DNA of 45,318 nucleotides from Lachnospiraceae bacterium (GTDB lineage Bacteria; Bacillota; Clostridia; Lachnospirales; Lachnospiraceae), in the NCBI GenBank assembly GCA_017619975.1, contig JAFZRH010000007.1, positions 1-45,318 of the forward strand, read 5' to 3'. The position numbers and the translations under genes were made by a program. Shown piece by piece: positions 25,076 to 32,768 of this stretch (positions are counted from its first letter, which is position 1; the number at the start of each line of letters is the position of its first letter). The notes under the pieces were generated by a model. The model saw nothing but the letters and a program-made list of their open reading frames with translations, made no database searches and was not told the DNA's origin.

Positions 25076-25252
25076 TCAAATCATTTGAAACGTTCGCAAG
25101 GCTTCTTCGATCGCCTTTATCTTTTCCTCCGGGCATACAGGCTGTTTTGAGCCCGGCGATTTCGGCTTGTTGTAATTCTCCCGCCCGATGATCCCGTGCA
25201 TCTGCTTGACCTGTGCGATATTCAGATGCGTTACATGGAATCCGTATTTCTC
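25076..25252 (-). pseudogene. C-terminal extension of the RlmD-like gene, cut off by TAG
   Basis: Directly after the TAG (25253-25255), the same frame stays open for 58 codons and ends with TGA (25076-25078). The predicted residues (EKYGFHVTHLNIAQVKQMHG, then RENYNKPKSPGSKQP, CPEEKIKAIEEALRTFQMI) match the conserved tail found on clostridial RlmD-type methyltransferases, where this stretch continues without a break from the TSAESKATYEEL segment that ends the open gene. No start codon or ribosome binding site is seen for it alone. It therefore looks like the lost tail of the upstream gene, separated by one nonsense change. Confidence 0.75.
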
Positions 25253-26539
25253 CTATACCCATTTCTGGAGCTCTTCGTACGTAGCTTTGCTTTCGGCGCT
25301 CGTCAGATCCAGTTCGTCCATGTCGATCGTCACGTCGATATGATGCTTTGCGGCTTCGAGTTTGGATAATAGGGCGACCGCTTCACAATTGTCTGTCTTC
25401 GGGAACAGATCCGCGAAGACCATCTTCTCGACGTGATAGCCGGCCCAGAAGAAGGCGGGCAGGTCCCGCGCCAGCGAGGCCGGCTTGCAGGAAACGTAGA
25501 CGATGCGCTTCGCACCGCAGCCGGCCAGACGGCCCAGCGCTTTCGGGTTCACGCCGTCGCGCGGCGGATCCAGGATGACGTAGTCCGGCTCCGGCGGAAG
25601 CTCCTCCAGCTTCTTTAAGACGTCGCCGGCAATAAAATGACAGTTCGCAAGACCGTTCATCCGCGCGTTTTCGCGCGCGGCCTCCACTGCTTCCTCCACC
25701 AGCTCGACGCCCCAGACCTCGCCGGCCACCGGCGCCAGGATCTGCGCAATGGTGCCCGTGCCGCTGTAGAGATCGTATACCAGCGAATCCGGCGTCACCG
25801 CGATATACTCCCGCACCTTTTCGTAGAGCTTTTCCGCCGCGCGGGTATTGGTCTGGAAGAAGGAGAAGGGGGAGATCTGAAAGTCCAGGCCGCAGACCTG
25901 CTCGCGCAGCCGCGGCTCGCCGTATAAGAGATGGACCGCCTCCGGCACCACGGCGTCGGAGAGCGAATTGTTTTCTGTGTGCAGAATGCCGGCGATCCGC
26001 CCCTCGAGCGGCAGCGCTTTCAGGCAGTTCACGAACGCATCCTGCGCGGCAAAGCCGCTCTGCGTCACCAGATTGATGAGAAGACTCCCGTCGGTCTCGC
26101 TGCGGCGCAGCACCAGATGCCGCAGCAGGCCCTGATGCGACTTTTTATGACAGAAAGTCAGTCCCATCCCGCGGAAAAGCGCCTGTACGGCATCGACGAT
26201 CTGCCTGAAATCCGGCGGCGCGATGCGGCAGCAGCCGGCCGGGAGGATATTGAAAAAGCTTCCCTTCTGATGCAGGCCGAGCGTTAAGGGGCCGTCCTTC
26301 GTCTCGTTGCCGAAGGAAAACTCCATTTTATTGCGATAGCCTTCTTCCTTCGGGGAGGGGATGATCCCTTCAAAGGCCGGGGAGGCAAAGAAAGCCTCCG
26401 GCAGCGGGCCTTCGCCGGCCTTCCCGCCGGTGAAAAGGCTTTTCAGTTTTTCTTCCTTCTGCTTCAGCTCGGCGGCGTAATCGGTACCGTCGTAGCGGCA
26501 GCCGCCGCAGCGGCCGTACAAAGGACAGAGATTCGTCAT
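25253..26539 (-). CDS. 23S rRNA (uracil-C5)-methyltransferase, RlmD/TrmA type, truncated tail
   Basis: A 428-residue SAM-dependent RNA m5U methyltransferase. The N-terminal cysteines (C5, C11, C14 in CPLYGRCGGC, plus a later Cys near GCCRIAPP) form the [4Fe-4S] site of RumA/RlmD. There is no clear TRAM domain. The catalytic half has SPFSFFQTNTRAAEKLY, VYDLYSGTGTIAQIL (SAM site), VILDPPRDGVNPKAL and VYVSCKPASLARDL with the catalytic Cys. It ends DLTSAESKATYEELQKWV, then TAG. Relatives in Clostridia carry about 58 more residues, and these are present in frame after the stop. The catalytic domain is complete, so activity may be retained. Confidence 0.9.
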   Translation of the reverse strand: MTNLCPLYGRCGGCRYDGTDYAAELKQKEEKLKSLFTGGKAGEGPLPEAFFASPAFEGIIPSPKEEGYRNKMEFSFGNETKDGPLTLGLHQKGSFFNILPAGCCRIAPPDFRQIVDAVQALFRGMGLTFCHKKSHQGLLRHLVLRRSETDGSLLINLVTQSGFAAQDAFVNCLKALPLEGRIAGILHTENNSLSDAVVPEAVHLLYGEPRLREQVCGLDFQISPFSFFQTNTRAAEKLYEKVREYIAVTPDSLVYDLYSGTGTIAQILAPVAGEVWGVELVEEAVEAARENARMNGLANCHFIAGDVLKKLEELPPEPDYVILDPPRDGVNPKALGRLAGCGAKRIVYVSCKPASLARDLPAFFWAGYHVEKMVFADLFPKTDNCEAVALLSKLEAAKHHIDVTIDMDELDLTSAESKATYEELQKWV

Positions 26540-26595
26540 GGTCGTATCCTTCTTGTCGTAAAATGGTTCCGGGCAAAAGCGGGCCGGAAAACAGG

Positions 26596-26620
26596 GCCAA
26601 AAGGAACCGTCCCCTTTGGC
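26596..26620 (-). repeat. Imperfect hairpin, first of two adjacent to the RlmD-like gene
   Basis: GCCAAAAGGAA (26596-26606) and TCCCCTTTGGC (26610-26620) pair over 11 positions on the minus-strand RNA if two G-U pairs are allowed. It is followed on that strand by CCTGTTTTCC. It lies 57 bp upstream of the RlmD-like start and may be a second terminator or a leader structure. Confidence 0.5.
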
Positions 26621-26635
26621 ACCCTCGGTTTACAC

Positions 26636-26661
26636 AAAAGGGGACGAGAATCCGTCCCCTT
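26636..26661 (-). terminator. Terminator of the small membrane protein gene
   Basis: AAGGGGACG (26638-26646) and CGTCCCCTT (26653-26661) form a perfect 9-base stem. On the minus strand it is followed by TTTTGTG. It lies 26 bp after the stop of the small membrane protein gene. Confidence 0.75.
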
Positions 26662-26687
26662 CTGCCGTCGTATTTGGTTTCGCCGTG

Positions 26688-26894
26688 TTATGCCTGAGCC
26701 GGGGCAGCTTCTGCCGGTTCGGCGGCAGGCTCTTCCTGTTCCCCGTCGGCCTTTTCTTCGTCTTCGAAGAAATCATCGTCCAGCTCTGCTTCATCTTCCG
26801 CAAAGAAGAAATAGTAAACACCGTAAGCGATGGCGGCCAGCAAGGCCAAAATGCCGATCCAGGTGCAAAGTCTTTTCCAGTTTTTCTTTCCCAT
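26688..26894 (-). CDS. Small single-pass membrane protein with acidic tail
   Basis: A 68-residue protein: a basic start (MGKKNWKRL), one transmembrane helix (about 10-31, IGILALLAAIAYGVYYFFF) and a strongly acidic outer or cytoplasmic tail (DEAELDDDFFEDEEK) ending in Glu/Pro/Ala repeats. No family is recognised. I chose ATG 26892-26894 because AAAGGA lies before it; the upstream ATG at 26918 has no ribosome binding site. It has its own promoter and terminator, so it is a separate transcription unit. The layout is that of small envelope-associated proteins, but no function can be named. Confidence 0.75.
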   Translation of the reverse strand: MGKKNWKRLCTWIGILALLAAIAYGVYYFFFAEDEAELDDDFFEDEEKADGEQEEPAAEPAEAAPAQA

Positions 26895-26930
26895 GTTTTT
26901 GATCCTTTCTTCCGTCATTCAGCGTACTTG

Positions 26931-26959
26931 AGTATAGCATAAACGAACGGGCTTGTAAA
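26931..26959 (-). promoter_or_regulatory. Promoter of the small membrane protein gene
   Basis: On the minus strand, -35 TTTACA (26954-26959), 17 bases, and extended -10 TGC-TATACT (hexamer 26931-26936). One of the best sigma-A matches in the window. Confidence 0.75.
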
Positions 26960-26985
26960 TGGGGTGATTGACGCTTCGGCACGGC

Positions 26986-29900
26986 TTACGCGTTCTGCTC
27001 GTTTTCTTTGATCTTTCTGCTCCTGACAACAAACAGGGCCGTCAGCAGAATGCAGCTCATCAGCAGCGTGATCCAGACGCCTATACCGCTGTGATCCCCC
27101 ATGTCCGGCGTCACAGGCGGTTCCTGACCGGAAGCGGTCGTCGAAGCGGCGCTCGTCGGAACTGCGCTCGTCGGAGCTGCAGTCGTAGGCTCTTCGGTTG
27201 TCGGCACCTCGGTCGTAGGCTCTTCGGCTGTCGGCACCTCGGTCGTGGGTTCTTCGGCTGTCGGCACCTCGGTCGTAGGCTCTTCCGTCGTAGGCTCTTC
27301 CGTCGTCGGTGCCTCGGTCGTTTCTTCCGGGATCTCTTCCCAGACAGCCGTAAAGGCATGGGCTCCTTCAACTAAATAGCTGGCTCCCGCCTGATACTCC
27401 GAACCTCTCCAGTACAGGAAGCGGAAGTTTTCCTTCATCGGAGCATCCGGCAGCATTACAGTGGAACCGTATTTGGCACGGATCGTAACCGTTCCGGTCT
27501 GTCCGTTCAGTGTGCCGCCGTCAAGATCAAAAGTCAGATCATATTGATTGATCTCGGCCAAAAAGATCGCGGTATAAGTCGCGTCGCCGTTTACAGGCAC
27601 GATTTCCGGTGTCCAGCCCGCGAAAGTATAGGTGTACTGCGCGGTCGCCGCCTTAGTCGGCGTTGCGCCTTCATACGCGGGCGTCTTACCGTATTCGACT
27701 TCACTGCTTTGCAGCTCGGTGCCGTCCTCGTTCACGAATTTGATCGTATATTTGTTGAGCGTGCCGTCGTAGGTTGCGGTATAGGTCGCCTCGCCTTCCA
27801 CCGGAGTAATTTCCGGCGTCCAGCCCGCGAAAGTATAGGTATATTGTGCATCAGCCGCCTTGGTCGGCGTTGCGCCGTTATAGACAGGCGTCTGGCCGTA
27901 TTCGACTTTGCCGCTCTGCAGCTCGGTGCCGTCCTCGTTCACGAAGGTGATCGTATATTTGTTGAGCGTGCTGTCGTAGGTCGCGGTATAGGTCGCATTG
28001 TCGGTGACGCTTGTAATTTTCGGCGTCCAGCCCGCGAAAGTATAGGTGTATTGCGCGTCAGCCGCCTTGATCGGCGTTGCGCCTTCATACGCGGGAGTCT
28101 TACCGTATTCGACTTCACTGCTCTGCAGCTCGGTGCCGTCCTCGTTTACGAATTTGATCGTATATTTGTTGAGCGTGCTTTCGTAGGTTGCGGTATAGGT
28201 CGCGTCGCCTTCCACCGGAGTAATTTCCGGCGTCCAGCCCGCGAAAGTATAGGTATATTGTGCGTCAGCAGGCTTGGTCGGCGTTGCGCCTTCATACGCG
28301 GGAGTCTTACCGTATTCGACTTGACTGCTCTGCAGCTCGGTGCCGTCCTCGTTCACGAAGGTGATCGTATATTTTTTGAGCTTGCCTTCGTAAGTTGCGG
28401 TATAAATCACATTATCGGTAACGCTTGTAATTTCCGGCGTCCAGCCCACGAAAGTATAAGTATATTGCGCATCGGCAGGCTTGGTCGGCGTCTCACCGTT
28501 ATAGACAGGCGTCTCGCCATAGGCCACGGAACTGCTCTGCAGCTCGGTGCCGTCGTAGTTTACGAACTGGACCGTATAACTCAGTACGCTGAGTTCCATC
28601 GACAGCTTGACGGCGCCGCCCTTGGGAACGATCAGATAATAGCGGCCGGCCGGATCGTTCTCGTCCACCTGAAGTAAAGTTTCGCCGTTGTAGGCGGCCG
28701 AGACTTTATATCCCGCACTAAGAGTCGGGGTCAGGTAGATCTTGTCGCCTTCATGTGCGACGAGATATCCATGGCTTTCCTTAAGCGGATTTCCCGCTTC
28801 GTCAGTCGGCGTAAAGGTGCCGCCCGCGGAAGGCTGCTGCGTTTTAACGATATAGTTGATAGCCTTCTCAAGATTCACGGCGGCCGTCCCGGACGGAGCA
28901 CCGTCATCATCTTCTATCTCCGCCACGTTGCTTCTCGCATTTAAATCGATCTTCCAGACCGTGATCAGCGTCTGGGGCCCGTCAGAGTTCTCGCCGCCCT
29001 CATCGCCGCCGTCATCGGAATCTCCGCCATCTCCTTCAGGGAGCGGAAGGTCCTGTGCTGCCAGGATGCCGACCTTCCCGCCCGAGATACTGTCCGGCAC
29101 GAAAATATCGTGGCCGATGTCATAGCTTGCGATATGGAGTCCGACCTGACCGCCCTGCACATAGGAGCCGACGGAGATCTTATTGATTGCCGGGGTCGCC
29201 AGCGCAACTTCCGAAAAGTCCAGCGCAGAGAGGATACCGGTGCCGCTGCTTTTGATATACTGACCGACGTCAATATTGATCGTTCCGCCGTGGTTCATCG
29301 CCCGCACCCCGTAAGTCCATCCATTGTCTTTTCCGGTGGCCTCTACATACTTCGTAACTTTGACGGTGGCGGCCGAATCCGCGGAGAATTCGGTATTGGC
29401 AAGCACGCCGTCTGCATCGCCGTAAGTGCTGTAAGCAGCAATATAGTCCTTAACGGTGACCGTTGCCTTGCTCCCGCTGGCTGCTCCGACGCTTACACCG
29501 CAGGCCCAGTCATAATAATTCTCTGCAACAATACTTTTCGTTACCGTAATATCGCTTTGACTGTAGGAATTGACCCGGATCCCCTGGGCTTTACCGTGAA
29601 TACTGGAAACGTAAACATGTCCTGTGATGTCTGCGAAAGTACTGGACCCCTGTGAAGTATCGTAAGCATACACGCCTGTAAATTCATCAAATGATCCTTT
29701 GCTGGATGTGCCATCTACTAATCCAGAAACATAGACCGCCTTCCGGCTCGGGCCGTTGGAAGCATTGACCTCGACCACGGTAGCATCCTCGCCTGAATAC
29801 TCTTCGGATATATCAAGCGATACACTTCCGATTACATGGAGCTCGGCGTCCACATCCCCGGGGCCCCAATAGGAACCGACAAGAACCGCCCGCCTCTTGT

Positions 29901-30066
29901 TTGTTACTTCTACTTTGCCGACGGTTTGCGTACCGCTGTAAAGTTCAACGGGCTCCGTCGTATCTTCCGCACCTTCCGCGAAAGCCGAGACGCCGCAAAG
30001 CCCCATGAACAGCATGCCGATCAAAAGGCATACCCATATGCTTTTTCCGAACCGCTTTTCTTTCAT
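26986..30066 (-). CDS. Large repeat-containing surface protein, membrane anchored
   Basis: A 1026-residue secreted protein with a signal peptide ([20 protein letters not shown], ending near AFAE). Residues about 30-330 are Gly/Ser/Thr/Val-rich with repeated short strands, resembling a beta-helix adhesin. Five 69-residue repeats follow (pattern [44 protein letters not shown]), plus one diverged copy ([10 protein letters not shown] to FTAVWEE). They belong to the InlB B-repeat-like bacterial repeat group. A Thr/Glu/Pro stalk and a C-terminal helix ([20 protein letters not shown]) with a basic tail end the protein. There is no LPxTG; PDMGD stands at that position. ATG 30064-30066 follows AGGAGAG. 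Likely role: surface adhesion or structure; the ligand is unknown. Confidence 0.87.
   Translation of the reverse strand: [1026 protein letters not shown]
27182..27316. repeat. 30-bp tandem repeat coding the Thr/Glu/Pro stalk
   Basis: Units beginning GTCGTAGGCTCTTCGG recur at 27182, 27212, 27242 and 27272, a 30-bp period, followed by 15-bp half units. They code [10 protein letters not shown]-type residues in the surface protein stalk. The period is a multiple of three, so copy-number change would keep the frame. Confidence 0.8.
27545..28580. repeat. Five tandem 207-bp coding repeats in the surface protein
   Basis: Equivalent sites (TTGAGCGTGC or TTGAGCTTGC) recur with a 207-bp period, near 27751, 27958, 28165 and 28372. 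The copies are close to identical at DNA level in long stretches such as GTCCAGCCCGCGAAAGTATA. This favours recombination between copies and possible mis-assembly. Confidence 0.85.
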
Positions 30067-30135
30067 TTTATTTCTCTCCTGCCAAAGAATCTTCCGGGTC
30101 ATACAGGCGCCCGGGGACGATACCGATTTGGATTT

Positions 30136-30164
30136 ATTATATTATATAGAAACGATAGATGCAA
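30136..30164 (-). promoter_or_regulatory. Promoter of the repeat surface protein gene
   Basis: On the minus strand, -35 TTGCAT (30159-30164), 17 bases, and a consensus -10 TATAAT (30136-30141). A second TATAAT sits at 30141-30146. The 339 bp between 30067 and 30405 hold this promoter and the MITE-like repeat copy 2; no gene was found. Confidence 0.7.
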
Positions 30165-30228
30165 GTTTTTCGAACCGTTTTATGCAGATTCAGCCTGATT
30201 TCCGTCCTGAAAAAGAATGCACAAAAAT

Positions 30229-30372
30229 GACTGTTGAAAAAGGATAAACGTGTCATTCTGAGCGAAGGAGGCGCAGCCTCCGAAGTCGAAGAATCTTATG
30301 AAATATAAATTTTTTAGATCCTTCGACTCGCTTCGCTCACTCAGGATGACACAAGCATCCTTTTTCACAGTC
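30229..30372. repeat. MITE-like palindromic repeat, copy 2 (144 bp)
   Basis: It has the same length as copy 1 at 8924-9067. The ends GACTGTTGAAAAAGGAT and ATCCTTTTTCACAGTC are inverted, with one extra T on the left. The inner pair GTGTCATTCTGAGCGAAG and CGCTCACTCAGGATGACAC matches copy 1. The centre differs (an AT-rich stretch replaces the two small hairpins). There is no coding content. Confidence 0.82.
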
Positions 30373-30405
30373 CCTATACTGTATGCATGATCTGATGGCT
30401 CGCCT

Positions 30406-32757
30406 TTATTCCCGCGTAAAGGCGGCGAAGGCTGCCATCATGACCTTGCGGCCGTACTTGTCAAAATCGACGGTCACCAGAAGATCGTTTTTGCCCTGCT
30501 CGGTTTTTACCACGGTGCCGGCGCCGAAGCGGCGGTTTACGACGCGGTCGCCCGGGGCAAATTCGCGAAGGATCTCCTGCGAAGAACTCTGCCCGCCGGC
30601 AGGGCTGCCCGCCGGCGTCTTTCCGCTGCCAAAACCGAAGGTGCTGCCAAAGCTGCTTTCCTTCCCGTTTCGCCCCGCGGACGGCGGCGTTCCGAAATCA
30701 TTCTCATAATCCGGGAAAGGAGAACGGCGCGGCTCCGCTCCGGAACCGCTCCCACGTCGGCCGAAGCGGCCGGATCCGCTGTAGTAATCCTCCTGCTCCC
30801 GCCGGTTTTCATACTGCGCGTACGACATCATGATGCCGCTTCTTTCCCGCTTTAAGTTTTCCGCCGGGATCTCGTCGATGAACTGGCTGATCAGGTGCGT
30901 CGTATACTGACCGTTCACCATGCGCCTGGCCGCGCCGGTCAGGACCAGCTTTTTCATGGCCCGGGTAATGCCGACGTAGCAAAGGCGCCGCTCCTCCTCC
31001 AGGTCGCCGGAATCGCCGGAATAGATGGCTTTATCGCCCGGGAAAAGCTGCTGCTCCATCCCCGCCATGTAGACCTTCGGGAACTCCAGCCCCTTCGCGC
31101 TGTGAAGCGTCATCAAAACCACTTTGCCTTCATTATCCGGCAGTTCATCGATATCCGACACCAAAGACGTCTCGGAAAGGAAGGAAGAAAGCGCATCCAG
31201 CCCCACTTCGCCGCCGAAGTCCGCGGCTTTGTTCACCAGCTCGTCCAGGTTGTCGCGGCGCGCCTCCGCCTCAATAGGGTCCTCTGTCTCCAGCGATTCC
31301 AGATAGCCGCTTTTACGCAGCGTCCGCTCAATCAGCGCTTCCACGCTCACGGAAAGCGCCTCGATCCGAAGACCGATGATCAGGTCCATAAAGGCCTTCA
31401 GCTTGGCGGCGCTGCGGGCCAGCTCCGGCGCGTGCTCCGCCTCGTCGATCGCTTCCAGCATCGAAAGTTCCTTCTCCGCGGCAAAGACCGCCAGCTTTTC
31501 CAGCGTCGAATCCCCGATGCCGCGGCGCGGCACGTTGATGATGCGGCGCAGCGAAACGTCGTCCCGCGGGTTCGCGATCAGTCTTAAGTAGCACAGGCAG
31601 TCCTTGATCTCGCGCCGCTCGTAGAAGTTCACGCCGCCGATCAGCCGGTACGGGACGCCCATCGCCACCATCGTCTCTTCCAGAAGACGCGACTGGGCGT
31701 TGGTGCGGTAGAGCACCGCGCAGTCGCCGTACGGGAAGCGGTCCTTTTCCTTCAGAATATCCCGCACGATGCCCCGCGCTTCCTCGCGGGCTTCTTCATA
31801 TTCGCGGAAAACGGGCTTTTCGCCCTCTTCCTTCGCAGTCCAGAGCGTTTTGACCTTCCGTTCCTTGTTGTGCGCGATGACGCCGTTGGCCGCCGCGAGG
31901 ATATTTTTCGTGGAGCGGTAATTCTGCTCCAGCCGGATGACCTTCGTCTCCGGAAAAACACTTTCAAATTCTAAAATATTTTTGATCTCCGCGCCGCGGA
32001 AGCGGTAGATGGACTGATCGTCGTCGCCGACCACGCAGAGGTTCCGGTGCTCCTTTGCGAGCAGCTCCACAAAACGGAACTGGGCCGGGTTCGTATCCTG
32101 ATACTCGTCCACCAGCACGTAGCGGAAGCGGCTCCGCCAATAGTCCAGTACGTCCGGGTTTTCTTCGAACAGCTTCACCGCATTTAAAAGCAGATCGTCG
32201 AAGTCCATCGCGTTGGCGGCCATCAGGCGCTTCTGATATTCCCGGTAAATGTGCGCGATGCGCTTGTCCCGGAACTGTCCGGCGGATTTCTCGTTGTCCT
32301 CCACGGAGATCATTTTGTTTTTAAGCGTGGAAACGATGCGCTGCATTTCGCGCTCGCGGTACTGCTTCGGATCGAAATCCAGTTCTTTTAAGAGGCGGCG
32401 CATCACCACACGGGAGTCGTCGGTATCGTAGATGCTGAAGTCCTTTTCATAGCCCAGACGATCCGCGCCGCTCCTAAGGATCTTCAGACAGGTGCTGTGG
32501 AAGGTCGCGACCCAGACCTTGTCGCCTTCCGGAGACGAGGCGCTGACCCGGGTTTTCATCTCCTCGGCCGCCTTGTTCGTAAAGGTGATGGCCAGGATGT
32601 TCCAGGGTCTGACGCCCTGTTCCAGCAGGTAGGCGACCCGCGCCGTTAAGGTGCGGGTCTTGCCGGAACCGGCGCCGGCCAGGATCAGGACCGGTCCTTC
32701 CGTGGCTAAAACCGCCTCGGTCTGAGGCGGATTTAAGGACATGTCATCGAGAATCAT
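30406..32757 (-). CDS. pcrA: ATP-dependent DNA helicase PcrA/UvrD
   Basis: A 783-residue superfamily 1A 3'-5' helicase used in repair, replication restart and removal of recombination intermediates. Motifs in order: LNPPQTEAV (Q motif), AGAGSGKT with Lys33 (Walker A), AITFTNKAAEEM (Ia), LVDEYQDTN (II), VGDDDQSIYRFRGA (III), LEQNYRST (IV), LMTLHSAKGLEF (V) and CYVGITRAMKKL (VI). The C-terminal end has the Tudor-like FAPGDRVVNRRFGAGTVV, typical of PcrA where it binds RNA polymerase. Length is slightly above the usual 720-750 because of a Gly/Ser/Arg-rich linker (about 665-730). AGGAG precedes the ATG. It starts only 11 bp after the GH36 gene, so it may be read from the glycosidase promoter. Confidence 0.96.
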   Translation of the reverse strand: MILDDMSLNPPQTEAVLATEGPVLILAGAGSGKTRTLTARVAYLLEQGVRPWNILAITFTNKAAEEMKTRVSASSPEGDKVWVATFHSTCLKILRSGADRLGYEKDFSIYDTDDSRVVMRRLLKELDFDPKQYREREMQRIVSTLKNKMISVEDNEKSAGQFRDKRIAHIYREYQKRLMAANAMDFDDLLLNAVKLFEENPDVLDYWRSRFRYVLVDEYQDTNPAQFRFVELLAKEHRNLCVVGDDDQSIYRFRGAEIKNILEFESVFPETKVIRLEQNYRSTKNILAAANGVIAHNKERKVKTLWTAKEEGEKPVFREYEEAREEARGIVRDILKEKDRFPYGDCAVLYRTNAQSRLLEETMVAMGVPYRLIGGVNFYERREIKDCLCYLRLIANPRDDVSLRRIINVPRRGIGDSTLEKLAVFAAEKELSMLEAIDEAEHAPELARSAAKLKAFMDLIIGLRIEALSVSVEALIERTLRKSGYLESLETEDPIEAEARRDNLDELVNKAADFGGEVGLDALSSFLSETSLVSDIDELPDNEGKVVLMTLHSAKGLEFPKVYMAGMEQQLFPGDKAIYSGDSGDLEEERRLCYVGITRAMKKLVLTGAARRMVNGQYTTHLISQFIDEIPAENLKRERSGIMMSYAQYENRREQEDYYSGSGRFGRRGSGSGAEPRRSPFPDYENDFGTPPSAGRNGKESSFGSTFGFGSGKTPAGSPAGGQSSSQEILREFAPGDRVVNRRFGAGTVVKTEQGKNDLLVTVDFDKYGRKVMMAAFAAFTRE

Positions 32758-32768
32758 TTAAACTCCTG

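Noticed and set aside
25253-25255. Recoding of TAG as an amino acid (for example pyrrolysine)
   Set aside because: No mRNA element was seen, and the GH2 gene in the same window ends in TAG as a normal stop. A nonsense mutation or sequence error is simpler.
25011-25262. An 83-codon minus-strand frame downstream of the RlmD-like gene
   Set aside because: It is out of frame with the conserved RlmD tail and runs into the BlaI operator and -35 region. The neighbouring frame, in phase with the methyltransferase, carries the recognisable residues.
27182-28580. CRISPR array suggested by regular repeats
   Set aside because: The repeats are contiguous, without unique spacers, translate in one frame and belong to a surface protein.
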